A stretch of 64,000 nucleotides of DNA. It comes from JABDIP01 sp965250245 (GTDB lineage Bacteria > Pseudomonadota > Alphaproteobacteria > DSM-16000 > Inquilinaceae). The position numbers were made by a program, and so were the translations under genes. The stretch is from NCBI GenBank assembly GCA_965250245.1, contig OZ252296.1:3968001-4032000 (forward strand), in the 5' to 3' direction. The notes under the pieces are model-generated. The model was not told where the DNA came from and searched no databases. It saw only the letters and a program-made list of their open reading frames with translations. This document shows, in pieces, positions 55,883 to 64,000 of this stretch. Within the stretch, counting starts at the first letter, position 1; the number at the start of each line of letters is the position of its first letter.

Positions 55883-56866
55883 ATGACCGCCGAGCCGCAA
55901 GCCACGGATCAGGTGCGGGGCTGGCTCGCCCATGTCCAGGTCTCGTTGTTCGCCGTGATCATGGGGCTGGGCGGGTTGGGCCTCGCCTGGCGGTCGGCGG
56001 CGCGGGTGCTCGACTGGCCGGGTGCGATCGGAGAGGCGATCCTGGCCCTTGCCGCCCTGTGCTTCGTCGCAATCGCCACACTCTATGGCGCGAAATTCCT
56101 CCGCCATCGCGCCGCCGTCGCTGCCGAGTTCGCAGACCCGCTGCGGATGAACTTCTTCGCGGCCATCTCGATCGGGCTGCTGCTGCTGGCCGATGCGGCC
56201 ATCCCCTACGCCCGCCCGCTCGGCGAGGCACTCTGGATCGCCGGGGCGGCCCTGCACCTGACCCTCGCGATCAGCGTGATACGTTGCTGGGTGACCCGCG
56301 ACTACGCGATCCACCACGCGTCGCCGGCCTGGTTCATCCCGGTGGTCGGCAACATCGTGGTGCCGCAGGCCGGCGTGCCCCTCGGCTACATCGAGATCTC
56401 CTGGTTCTTCTTCGCAATCGGGCTGGTGTTCTGGATCGTGCTGTTCGCGATCCTGCTCTATCGAATCGTGTTCCACGACCCGATCCCGACCCGCGCACTG
56501 CCGACCCTGTTCATCCTGCTCGCACCGCCGGCGCTGGCCTTCAGCGCCTATGACAAGCTCGCCGGCGGCGCGCTGGACGGCCCCGGCCGGGTGCTGTTCT
56601 ACGTGGCGCTGTTCCTGGTGCTGTTCCTGGTCAGCATGGCGCCGCGATTCGCCAAGATTCCGTTCGCCCTGTCCTGGTGGGCCTACACATTCCCGTCGGC
56701 CGCCATGGCGTCGGCCTGCCTGCGTTTTCACGAACTGGCCGCGACGACGCCAACCTCCATGCTGGCCGGTGTTGCGCTTGTCGCCGCGTCGGCGCTGATC
56801 GCGACGGTCGCAGCGGCGACGCTCGGGGCCCTGATGTCCGGCCGTCTGTTCGTCGCGGACGGCTAG
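55883..56866 (+). CDS. SLAC1/TehA-family anion channel or transporter
   Basis: A 327-residue membrane protein with about ten helices. The start WLAHVQVSLFAVIMGLGGLGLAWR, the middle HHASPAWFIPVVGNIVVPQAG (about residues 148-168) and PFALSWWAYTFPSAAMASA (about 258-276) are hallmarks of the TDT/SLAC1 family, which includes the tellurite-resistance protein TehA and plant anion channels. The conserved Phe gate cannot be assigned by eye. It precedes pyrE on the same strand by 63 bp. Confidence 0.9.
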   Translation: MTAEPQATDQVRGWLAHVQVSLFAVIMGLGGLGLAWRSAARVLDWPGAIGEAILALAALCFVAIATLYGAKFLRHRAAVAAEFADPLRMNFFAAISIGLLLLADAAIPYARPLGEALWIAGAALHLTLAISVIRCWVTRDYAIHHASPAWFIPVVGNIVVPQAGVPLGYIEISWFFFAIGLVFWIVLFAILLYRIVFHDPIPTRALPTLFILLAPPALAFSAYDKLAGGALDGPGRVLFYVALFLVLFLVSMAPRFAKIPFALSWWAYTFPSAAMASACLRFHELAATTPTSMLAGVALVAASALIATVAAATLGALMSGRLFVADG

Positions 56867-56929
56867 CCGGCATGGACAAGGCCGCCGCTCCGACTCTACA
56901 AACCGGCGGTCATCCACTTGGGAGCCATC

Positions 56930-57601
56930 ATGTCCGAGGCGCTTACCGAAACCGCCAGAGCCGCCCGCATCCTGCTCGACACCGAAGCGGTGCTGTTCCG
57001 GCCCGACGAACCGTTCATCTTCACTTCCGGCCGGGCCAGCCCGGTCTACGTCGATTGCCGGCGCCTGATCTCCTTCCCGGAGGCCCGAAACGCGCTCATG
57101 GACATGGCGGTATCGCTCCTGGAGCGCGAAGCCGGCACGGGCGCGTTCGACGCGGTCGCCGGTGGCGAGACCGCGGGCATCCCCTATGCGGCCTGGATCG
57201 CCGACCGGTTGTCGCTGCCGATGCTCTATGTCCGCAAGAAGCCGAAAGGGTTCGGCCGCAACGCGCGCATCGAGGGCACCTTCGAGGAGGACGCCCGCAT
57301 CCTGCTGGTCGAGGACCTCGCCACCGATGGCGGCTCCAAGCTGAGCTTCGTGGAAGCCCTGCGCGAGGCCGGCGGACAGGTCGCCCACTGCTTCGTGGTC
57401 TTCCACTACGGCATCTTCCCGGAGAGCGTCGCCAGCCTCGCCGAACAGGGCGTGCGGCTGCACGCATTGGCGACCTGGCACGACGTGGTCGCCGAGGCGG
57501 ACGCGGCCGGCTATTTCACGCCGGAGGGCCTGGCCGAGGTCCGCGCCTTTCTCGATGCGCCGGTGGCCTGGTCCCGCGCCCATGGCGGCAAGGAAGACTA
57601 G
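56930..57601 (+). CDS. pyrE: Orotate phosphoribosyltransferase
   Basis: A 223-residue enzyme joining orotate and PRPP to make OMP in pyrimidine synthesis. FIFTSGRASPVYVDCRRLISFPEAR (about residues 28-52) and the LYVRKKPKGFGRNARIEG loop with catalytic lysines (about 99-116) are present. The PRPP motif is ILLVEDLATDGGS (about 124-136). The ATG at 56930 was chosen because GGAG lies just before it; an in-frame TTG lies 12 bp upstream. Confidence 0.96.
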   Translation: MSEALTETARAARILLDTEAVLFRPDEPFIFTSGRASPVYVDCRRLISFPEARNALMDMAVSLLEREAGTGAFDAVAGGETAGIPYAAWIADRLSLPMLYVRKKPKGFGRNARIEGTFEEDARILLVEDLATDGGSKLSFVEALREAGGQVAHCFVVFHYGIFPESVASLAEQGVRLHALATWHDVVAEADAAGYFTPEGLAEVRAFLDAPVAWSRAHGGKED

Positions 57602-57713
57602 TCCCGGCATACCTCCTGCCGGCACTTGACAACCGACTTCGGCGCGGCGGCTAATTGGCGATAACACAACTGTCGAACTGCAACCGACGCACCTATCCAC
57701 AGGAGCTCACGTC

Positions 57714-59387
57714 ATGCATCTCCGACGTCCACTGGCGACCGTCGCCGCCCTCACCGCATTGCTCGGCGCCCCGGCGCTGCACGCACAGGACAAGACGCTG
57801 ACGATCGGCGTCTCGCAATTCGCCGCGACCCTGCATCCCAGCATCGAGCCGGCTGTCGCCAAGTCGATGGTGCTGGGCATGGCCTATCGGCCGCTCACCA
57901 CCTTCGACTCCGACTGGGAGTTGATCTGCATGCTCTGCACCGAGCTGCCGACCCTGGAGAACGGCCTGGCGGCGCTGGAGACCACGCCGGGCGGCGAGGA
58001 TGGCATCGCGGTCACCTACACGATCCAGCCCGGCGCCACCTGGGGCGACGGCACGCCGGTCACCACAGACGACGTGATGTTCACCTGGGAGGTCGGCCGC
58101 CACGAGCAGTCGGCCTTCGCCAATATCGAGCTGTACCGCCAGATCTATGCGATCGACGTGGTCGACCAGAAGACTTTCACCCTGCATCACGACAAGGTCG
58201 AGTTCCGCTACAACGCGGTGAACGATTTCCGGTTGCTTCCGGAGCACCTGGAACGGCCGATCTTCGAAGAGAACCCGGCCGAATACGCCAACCGTACGAC
58301 CTACAACACCGACCCCACCAATCCCGGCATCTATTTCGGGCCCTACAAGGTGGTCGACGTGGAATCCGGCGCCTTCACCGTGCTCGAGCCGAACGACACC
58401 TGGTATGGCGAGGCGCCCTATTTCGAGCGCATCATCATCCGCACCGTGGAGAACACCGCCGCGCTGGAGGCCAACCTGCTGTCCGGCAGCATCGACATGA
58501 TCGCCGGCGAGCTCGGTGTGACGATCGACCAGGGCCTGGCCTTCGCCGAGCGCCATGGCGACGACTACAACGTGATCTTCAAGCCCGGCCTGATCTACGA
58601 GCACATCGACCTGAACCTGGACAACCCGCTGCTGCAGGACCGGCGTGTACGCCAGGGGCTGCTCTACGCGCTGGACCGCGAGGCCCTGGTGGATCAACTG
58701 TTCCAGGGCAAGCAGCCCGTCGCCAACACCAATGTCTCGCAGCTCGACTGGATCTATGACGAGGGCGTGCGCACCTATCCCTACGATCCGCAACGGGCGA
58801 TCGCGCTGTTGGAGGCGGCCGGATACACCGAGATCGAGGATGGGGTGCGGCAGAACGCCGCCGGCGACCGGCTCAGCTTCGAGTTCATGACCACCGCCGG
58901 CAACCGCACCCGCGAGCTGGTGCAGCAGGTGCTGCAATCGCAATGGCGGGACGTCGGCGTCGAGGCGGTGATCCGCAACGAACCGGCCCGGGTCTATTTC
59001 GGCGGCACCCTGTCGGAGCGCAAGTTCACCGCCATGGGCATGTTCGCCTGGGTTTCCTCGCCGGAGAACGTGCCGCGCACCGTCCTGCACTCCGACCACA
59101 TCCCGACCGAGGAGAACAACTGGTCGGGCCAGAACTACACCGGCTTCCGCAACGCCGCGATCGACACCCTGATCGAGGCGACCGAGGTGGAGCTCAATCC
59201 GGAGCGCCGGCAAGAGCTGTGGCGCTGGATCCAGGCGATCTACGCCGACGAGCTGCCGGTCCTGCCGCTGTTCTTCCGGGCCAACACCTACATCCTGCCG
59301 AAATGGCTGGATGGCGTCGTGCCCACTGGCCATCAGTACGGCACCTCGCAATGGGTCGAATTCTGGCGACGCAGCGACGCCACGTGA
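57714..59387 (+). CDS. Peptide-type ABC transporter substrate-binding protein
   Basis: A 557-residue periplasmic binding protein of family 5 (DppA/OppA type) with a signal peptide (about residues 1-24, cleavage after HAQ). The family start DKTLTIGVSQFAATLHPSIEP, the GATWGDGTPVTTDDVMFTWE block (about 103-121), and the VRQGLLYALDREALVDQLFQG stretch (about 308) are typical. It should bind peptides or similar amides for the two permeases that follow. A very stable hairpin follows its stop. Confidence 0.93.
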   Translation: MHLRRPLATVAALTALLGAPALHAQDKTLTIGVSQFAATLHPSIEPAVAKSMVLGMAYRPLTTFDSDWELICMLCTELPTLENGLAALETTPGGEDGIAVTYTIQPGATWGDGTPVTTDDVMFTWEVGRHEQSAFANIELYRQIYAIDVVDQKTFTLHHDKVEFRYNAVNDFRLLPEHLERPIFEENPAEYANRTTYNTDPTNPGIYFGPYKVVDVESGAFTVLEPNDTWYGEAPYFERIIIRTVENTAALEANLLSGSIDMIAGELGVTIDQGLAFAERHGDDYNVIFKPGLIYEHIDLNLDNPLLQDRRVRQGLLYALDREALVDQLFQGKQPVANTNVSQLDWIYDEGVRTYPYDPQRAIALLEAAGYTEIEDGVRQNAAGDRLSFEFMTTAGNRTRELVQQVLQSQWRDVGVEAVIRNEPARVYFGGTLSERKFTAMGMFAWVSSPENVPRTVLHSDHIPTEENNWSGQNYTGFRNAAIDTLIEATEVELNPERRQELWRWIQAIYADELPVLPLFFRANTYILPKWLDGVVPTGHQYGTSQWVEFWRRSDAT

Positions 59388-59403
59388 CCCGATAGCATCC
59401 CAA

Positions 59404-59433
59404 GGCCGCGGCCGGAGCGCTCCGGTCGCGGCC
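59404..59433 (+). other. Stable intercistronic hairpin
   Basis: The arms GGCCGCGGCCGGAGC and GCTCCGGTCGCGGCC pair fully apart from one G-U. No T-run follows, so full termination is unlikely. It lies between the binding-protein and permease genes and may stabilise the upstream mRNA and raise binding-protein yield over permease. Confidence 0.6.
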
Positions 59434-59454
59434 TCGGCACCCCCCCCGGATCCC

Positions 59455-60420
59455 GTGACACGCTTCCTCATCAACCGACTGCTCCAGGCCATGGCGGTCG
59501 TCGCCCTGGTCAGCTTTCTGGTCTACATGCTGATCGGGCTGATGCCGGGCGACCCGATCGACATCATGGTCAGCGGCGATCCGGACCTGACCTCCGAGGA
59601 CCTCGCCCGCCTGAAGACCCTCTACGGCCTCGACAAGCCCCTGCTGGAACGCTACGGGAACTGGGCCAAAGCGGCGCTCGGCGGCGATTTCGGATACAGC
59701 CGCGTCCATGCGGTCCCGGTCATGGACATCCTGCTGCCCAGGCTGGCCAACACGCTCCTGCTGCTCGGGATCAGCCTGGCGCTGGCGCTGGCGATCGCCC
59801 TGCCGGTCGGCGTCTACGCCGCGGTCCGTCCCTATACGCGGACCGATACCGCGATCAACCTCATCTGCTTCGCCGGCATCTCGATCCCGCCATTCTGGCT
59901 GGCCTTGATGATGATCATGATCTTCGCGGTGTTCCTGGGCGCCCTGCCGGCCGGCGGCCTCTACACGCCGGGCGATGGCGGCCTGTCCGACCGGGCACAG
60001 CACCTTGTGCTGCCGGTCCTGACGCTGACGCTGGCATCGATCGGCGACTATACGCGCTATGTCCGGGCCGCCGTGATGGAGCAGCTCCGGCTCGACTACG
60101 TCCGCACCGCGGCCGCCAAGGGTGTCGCGCACACCACCGTCGTCTGGCGGCATGCCTTGCGCAACGCGCTGATCCCGGTCGTGACGGTCGTCTCGCTCGA
60201 TCTCGGCACCCTGTTCTCCGGCGCGCTGATCACCGAGACCATGTTCCAGTACCTGGGCATGGGGAAGCTGATCTACGACTCGATCTTCGGCAATGACTAC
60301 AACCTGGCGCTGATCGGCCTGCTGTTCGCGACCGTGACTACGCTGGGCGGCAATTTCCTGGCCGATGTGGTCTATGTCGGCCTTGATCCGCGCATCGGCT
60401 TCGATCGGAGGCGCGTGTGA
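59455..60420 (+). CDS. ABC transporter permease, DppB/OppB type
   Basis: A 321-residue inner-membrane permease with six to seven helices. It opens with MTRFLINRLLQAMAVVALVSF and LIGLMPGDPIDIM, the GxNP-like family 5 start. The EAA loop (RTAAAKGVAHTTVVWRHALRNALIPVV, about residues 220-246) contacts the ATPase. The GTG at 59455 is the best start. It overlaps the next permease gene by GTGA. Confidence 0.92.
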   Translation: MTRFLINRLLQAMAVVALVSFLVYMLIGLMPGDPIDIMVSGDPDLTSEDLARLKTLYGLDKPLLERYGNWAKAALGGDFGYSRVHAVPVMDILLPRLANTLLLLGISLALALAIALPVGVYAAVRPYTRTDTAINLICFAGISIPPFWLALMMIMIFAVFLGALPAGGLYTPGDGGLSDRAQHLVLPVLTLTLASIGDYTRYVRAAVMEQLRLDYVRTAAAKGVAHTTVVWRHALRNALIPVVTVVSLDLGTLFSGALITETMFQYLGMGKLIYDSIFGNDYNLALIGLLFATVTTLGGNFLADVVYVGLDPRIGFDRRRV

Positions 60421-61370
60421 CCGAGACCCTTCTCGCCGCGGAATCCGGACGCGCGATCTCCATCGACGGGATGAGCCCCGCCCGGCTGCGCTGGCATCGC
60501 TTCCTGCAGCACCGCATGGCTGTGTTCAGCGCCTTCGTGCTGATCTGCCTCTGCCTGTCGGCGCTTTGCGCGCCGCTCATCGAAACGATGATGGGGCACG
60601 ACAGCAACCGTGTCGATCTCTTCAACCGCTTCGCAGCTCCCTCCTGGGAGCATCCGCTGGGTACCGACGAGCTGGGCCGCGACCTGCTGCTGCGCCTGCT
60701 CCATGGCGGCCGGGTCTCGCTTGCGGCAGGGCTGGTCACCGCACTGGTGGCGATGATCATCGGCACCGCCATCGGCCTGCCATCGGGCTATTTCGGCGGC
60801 CGCCTCGACGCGCTGCTGATGCGTTTCACCGACACCGTCATCGCGCTGCCCTTCCTGGCCTTCCTGATCATCCTGGCGGCGCTCGACCTGGAGAAGCTCG
60901 GTCTCCCGAGTGAATGGGCCGACAGCCCGTCGGCCAGCCTCTACAAGATCATCATCATCGTCGCGCTGTTCGGCTGGACGACGGTGGCGCGGCTGGTACG
61001 CGGCGCGACCCTGGCCGCCCGGCAGCAGGACTATGTCCGGGCCGCCCTGGCGCTCGGCGCCGGCAACCTCCGCATCATGGCGCGGCACATCCTGCCGAAC
61101 GTGGCCTCGCCGATCATCGTCGCCACCACCCTGTCGATCGGCAAGATCATCCTGCTGGAATCGGTGCTGAGCTTCCTGGCCCTGGGCATCCAGCCGCCGC
61201 TGCCAAGCTGGGGCAACATGCTGACCAACGCGCAGGAGATGATCTGGACGGCCCAGAACCTGGTGTTCTTTCCGGGGCTGATGATCTTCATCACCGTGAT
61301 CGCCTTCAACTTCCTCGGCGACGGGCTGCAGGACGCGCTTGATCCGCGCGCCGTCACCAACCGGCGCTAG
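60417..61370 (+). CDS. ABC transporter permease, DppC/OppC type
   Basis: A 317-residue permease partner. A long cytosolic N-terminus leads to a first helix and HPLGTDELGRDLLLRLLHGGRVSL (about residues 79-102), the DppC mark. The EAA loop with ARQQDYVRAALALGAGNLRIMARHILPN lies at about residues 200-227. It starts with GTG that overlaps the previous stop. The ATPase subunits (DppD/F) are not seen; the next genes are convergent. Its stop shares CTAG with the lipoprotein gene. Confidence 0.92.
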   Translation: MTETLLAAESGRAISIDGMSPARLRWHRFLQHRMAVFSAFVLICLCLSALCAPLIETMMGHDSNRVDLFNRFAAPSWEHPLGTDELGRDLLLRLLHGGRVSLAAGLVTALVAMIIGTAIGLPSGYFGGRLDALLMRFTDTVIALPFLAFLIILAALDLEKLGLPSEWADSPSASLYKIIIIVALFGWTTVARLVRGATLAARQQDYVRAALALGAGNLRIMARHILPNVASPIIVATTLSIGKIILLESVLSFLALGIQPPLPSWGNMLTNAQEMIWTAQNLVFFPGLMIFITVIAFNFLGDGLQDALDPRAVTNRR

Positions 61371-61909
61371 CCACCGGGCGTCGCACCCGAGCCGATCCGC
61401 GTGAACTGGATCGGACCGTTATGGGCCTGCACCAGCCGCACCGCGTAGGGCGCGGTCAAGGCCTGGGACACGATGGCATCGGTTGGTGGCACCGTCTCCA
61501 GATAGCGCGCGACGACCTGTCCCTCGGAGAGGACGACCCTCTCGAAGGCCACGGTGAACCCGCCGGTCGGCCGCTGGCCGAGGAACACGCCGACGGCCAT
61601 GGCGCCCTCCGGCAGGCTGCCGGGCGATTCCTGACCGACCAACTGCCACAGGATCTGCCAGGACCGTTCGTCGCGCGCGGTCACCAGGATGTCCATGTTC
61701 GCGGCGCTTTGCGCCCCAAACCAGTCGGTGCGGCCATTGATGCCCGGGCCGGGGCTGAGCGGCACCATCTCGGGCTCCTCGGCGACCGGCTCGACGGGTT
61801 CCTGGCCCCCACCCAGCGCATCGATCGGCGACGTGTCCTCGGCGCATCCCGACAGCACCAACAGCACGATCCCCAGCAATCCGGACAGGAAGACGTGCGC
61901 GCGCATCAT
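61367..61909 (-). CDS. Lipoprotein with PrcB-like domain
   Basis: A 180-residue lipoprotein with lipobox LSGC (Cys 22). After a proline/glutamate-rich spacer (about residues 30-55), the rest resembles the PrcB C-terminal domain: VGVFLGQRPTGGFTVAFERV and LETVPPTDAIVSQALTAPYAVRLV. PrcB assists the protease PrtP in dentilisin of Treponema; in other bacteria the domain occurs in lipoproteins of unknown role. It overlaps the M20 amidohydrolase gene upstream by ATGA. Confidence 0.75.
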   Translation of the reverse strand: MMRAHVFLSGLLGIVLLVLSGCAEDTSPIDALGGGQEPVEPVAEEPEMVPLSPGPGINGRTDWFGAQSAANMDILVTARDERSWQILWQLVGQESPGSLPEGAMAVGVFLGQRPTGGFTVAFERVVLSEGQVVARYLETVPPTDAIVSQALTAPYAVRLVQAHNGPIQFTRIGSGATPGG

Positions 61910-63087
61910 TCACCGGCACCCAGCCGGGTCTCGACGACTTTGGCGAACAAGCTGGCGCCGACCGGCAGGACTTCGTCGTTGAAGTCGTAGCGCGGGTTGT
62001 GGACCATGCAGGCGCTAGGTCCGCCGGCCTGGCCGAGCCAGAGATAGGCCCCGGGCCGCTCCAACAGCATGTAGGAGAAGTCCTCCGCGCCCATGACCGG
62101 CTCCGCGTCGTGCCGGACGTTGTCCCCGCCGACGACCTCGGCCGCTGCCTTCGCGGCGTAGACGCTCTGTTCCTGGTGATTGACGGTTGCCGGATAGCCG
62201 CGCCGATAGTCGAAGTTCACCTCGGCGCCGAAGCCGTCGCAGATCCCCTTGGCGATCCGCTTCATGCCCTCTTCGATCATGTCCTGGGTCTCGGCCTTGA
62301 AGGTCCGGACCGTGCCGGTCAGCACCGCCTGCTCGGCGATCACATTGTGGGCGCTGCCGGCATGCACCTGGGTGACGCTGATGACGGCCGAATCCAGCGG
62401 GTCGGTATTGCGGCTGACCAGCGACTGAAAGGCGGTCACCAGCTGTGCCGCGATCACCACCGGGTCGTTGCACAGATGCGGCATGGCGGCATGGCCGCCC
62501 TTGGCGGTGACGGTAATGAGGAACAGATCGGCGGCCGCCATGATCGGGCCCGGCACCACGGCGATCTCACCGGCCGGCAGTTTCGGCCAGTTGTGCATGC
62601 CGTAGACCTCGTCGCACGGGAACCGGTCGAACAGCCCCTCCTCGACCATGACCCGGCCGCCGCCTTCGCCCTCCTCGGCGGGCTGGAAGATGAAGTTCAC
62701 CGTGCCGGCGAAGTTCCGCGTCTCGGCCAGGTATTTCGCGGCACCCAGCAGCATCGTCGTGTGGCCGTCATGGCCGCAGCCATGAAATTTGCCCGGATGC
62801 GTGGATTTGTGCGCGAACTCGTTCTCCTCGTCCATCGGCAGCGCATCCATGTCGGCGCGCAGGCCGATCGCCTTGCCGCTGGCGCCGTCGTCACGCCCCT
62901 TGAGGACGCCCACCAATCCGGTCGTGGCGATGCCCCGATGGACCTCGATGCCCCATTCCTGGAGCTTCGTGGCGACCAGATCGGAGGTCCGGACCTCCTC
63001 AAATGCGATTTCCGGATGGGCGTGAATATCCCTCCGCCATTCGGTCATGTCTTCCTTCATGGCGGCGATGGAGTTGATGATCGGCAT
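61906..63087 (-). CDS. M20-family amidohydrolase, hippurate hydrolase-like
   Basis: A 393-residue metallo-amidohydrolase. It has RRDIHAHPEIAFEE, GLRADMDALPM, GKFHGCGHDGHTTMLLGAA with metal-binding His/Asp, and FQPAEEGEGGGRVM with the catalytic Glu pair, and a MGAEDFSYML near the C-terminus. Members hydrolyse N-acyl-amino acids, hippurate or indole-acetyl conjugates. It is next to a peptide-type importer and another amidohydrolase gene, which suggests uptake and cleavage of amide compounds. Confidence 0.92.
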   Translation of the reverse strand: MPIINSIAAMKEDMTEWRRDIHAHPEIAFEEVRTSDLVATKLQEWGIEVHRGIATTGLVGVLKGRDDGASGKAIGLRADMDALPMDEENEFAHKSTHPGKFHGCGHDGHTTMLLGAAKYLAETRNFAGTVNFIFQPAEEGEGGGRVMVEEGLFDRFPCDEVYGMHNWPKLPAGEIAVVPGPIMAAADLFLITVTAKGGHAAMPHLCNDPVVIAAQLVTAFQSLVSRNTDPLDSAVISVTQVHAGSAHNVIAEQAVLTGTVRTFKAETQDMIEEGMKRIAKGICDGFGAEVNFDYRRGYPATVNHQEQSVYAAKAAAEVVGGDNVRHDAEPVMGAEDFSYMLLERPGAYLWLGQAGGPSACMVHNPRYDFNDEVLPVGASLFAKVVETRLGAGE

Positions 63088-63138
63088 GCGGTGCTTTCGT
63101 TCCTGGAGATTGGGGTCGGCGCTAATGTGCCTTGCCGC

Positions 63139-64000
63139 TTACTCGGCGGCAACCGCCACGTTCGCCGCAGGCCGCTCCCGGACAACCGCACCGGCCTTGA
63201 CCACGCGGCGGTGATGGGCCGGGTCCGCGACCCTGGCGATATCCTGCAGCGGATTGCCGTCCACCAGCAGCAGATCCGCCACCTTGCCCGCCTCCAGAGC
63301 GCCATGGTCATCGAGGCCCATCAGCGCCGCCCCGTTGCGGGTCGACGCCAGGATGGTGTCGCGCGGAGACATCCCGACATCGACCATCAGGGCCAGCTCC
63401 GCGGCGTTGTCCCCGTGGTAGTTGAACGGCGTACCGGCATCCGTCCCCATCGCGATGCGCCCGCCGGCCTCATAGAACATGCGGACCGATTCCTGGTGCC
63501 GATCGGTCAGGCGCGCCGCCTTCTCCACCGCATAGGCCGGAACGCCCTTATCGGCGTGGACCAGGATGTTCTTCACCGCCGCCAATGTCGGGACCAGGTA
63601 GGTCCCGTGGCGGCACATCTCCTCGACGCATTCCGGGGTCATCAGGACACCATGCTCGATCGAGGCCACGCCGGCCCGGGTGGCATTGAGGATGCCCTGT
63701 CCCCCCTGGGCGTGGCTGGCGCAGACGCGATGGAACCGGCGCGCCTCGCTCACACCCGCCGCGAGTTCCTCATAGGTCAGGTGTGCATCCTCCGGATTGA
63801 CCCCGGGGGTCATCACCCCGCCGGTCGCCATCAGCTTGATCAGGTCGCTGCCGGCATGCACCTGCTCGCGCACCGCCTTGACCACGTCGTCGGGGCCGTC
63901 GGCACACCGTCCGAAGCGGTTTCCGTGGCCGCCGGTCATGCAGATGATCCGGCCCGATGCGCGGATCGTCGGCCCGACGAACTGACCGCTGTTGCAGGCG
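63139..64000 (-). CDS. Metal-dependent amidohydrolase, partial (N-terminus beyond right edge)
   Basis: The frame is open to the right edge of the window, with about 287 codons visible. GHGNRFGRCADGPDDVVKAVREQ, AGSDLIKLMATGGV with the carboxylatable Lys, CASHAQGGQGI (His), SIEHG (His) and GTDAGTP (Asp) mark a binuclear amidohydrolase of the imidazolonepropionase/prolidase-like group. The substrate is unknown. It is followed on the same strand by the M20 gene, about 50 bp away, so the two are probably cotranscribed. Confidence 0.88.
   Translation of the reverse strand, partial: ACNSGQFVGPTIRASGRIICMTGGHGNRFGRCADGPDDVVKAVREQVHAGSDLIKLMATGGVMTPGVNPEDAHLTYEELAAGVSEARRFHRVCASHAQGGQGILNATRAGVASIEHGVLMTPECVEEMCRHGTYLVPTLAAVKNILVHADKGVPAYAVEKAARLTDRHQESVRMFYEAGGRIAMGTDAGTPFNYHGDNAAELALMVDVGMSPRDTILASTRNGAALMGLDDHGALEAGKVADLLLVDGNPLQDIARVADPAHHRRVVKAGAVVRERPAANVAVAAE

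Overview
The window is a GC-rich chromosomal segment from an alphaproteobacterium. Several features agree on this: a DUF2155-mlaD-NDUFA12 gene order, a ClpA/ClpS pair, a phasin, a coenzyme B12-dependent ribonucleotide reductase preceded by a CtrA-type site, DUF1127 and DUF3179 proteins, and an SOS mutasome (imuA, imuB, dnaE2) with GTTC-N7-GTTC LexA boxes. The order may be Rhodospirillales in the broad sense, but the species cannot be named from this sequence. No rRNA, tRNA, CRISPR array, prophage or classical insertion sequence was seen.

Layout. 1-2 kb: envelope lipid transport and complex I accessory genes. 2-8 kb: an EamA exporter, a DUF1127 protein with an elaborate upstream region, and nrdJ. 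8-14 kb: a tandem pair of large exported penicillin-acylase-like Ntn hydrolases. 14-16 kb: RidA and an agmatinase-family enzyme. 16-20.7 kb: a sulfotransferase, a paraoxonase/SMP-30-like beta-propeller, an SDR and a DUF482 acyltransferase. 20.7-30 kb: RecQ, a guanine-type deaminase, a CoA-transferase with a disturbed 5' end, ClpA/ClpS, a phasin and an Anbu proteasome homologue. 30-38 kb: a D,D-carboxypeptidase, a nicotinamidase-like protein, an exopolysaccharide precursor block (phosphomanno/glucomutase, UDP-glucose dehydrogenase, GalU) and a membrane J-protein/VWA pair. 38-48 kb: transporters and amino-acid or nucleoside catabolism (alanine dehydrogenase, leucine-type dehydrogenase, nucleoside hydrolase). 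48-55 kb: the mutasome. 55-64 kb: an enoyl-CoA hydratase, a SLAC1/TehA-like channel, PyrE, a peptide ABC importer and two amidohydrolases.

The most unusual part is 47.9-54.8 kb. The mutasome genes carry an exceptional load of palindromic repeats. About 121-bp terminal inverted repeats flank a DUF559 nuclease gene wedged between imuB and dnaE2. A 94-bp palindrome lies in frame inside the imuB coding sequence. A third repeat family splits imuA from imuB, and a fourth follows dnaE2. Reading frames and start signals nevertheless remain usable. The stop codon of the DUF559 gene and the Shine-Dalgarno of dnaE2 are both built from repeat sequence, and imuB has its own LexA-covered promoter.

Other signals worth checking: a Ser-to-Thr change at the predicted nucleophile of the second acylase; combined CtrA and NrdR sites before nrdJ; a shared TGCACTGCA motif (PhaR-like) before the phasin, the DUF1127 gene and the leucine-type dehydrogenase; and three helically phased TGTTTCA repeats before the DUF1127 gene. 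Functions are inferred from recognised family motifs; no database search was run.
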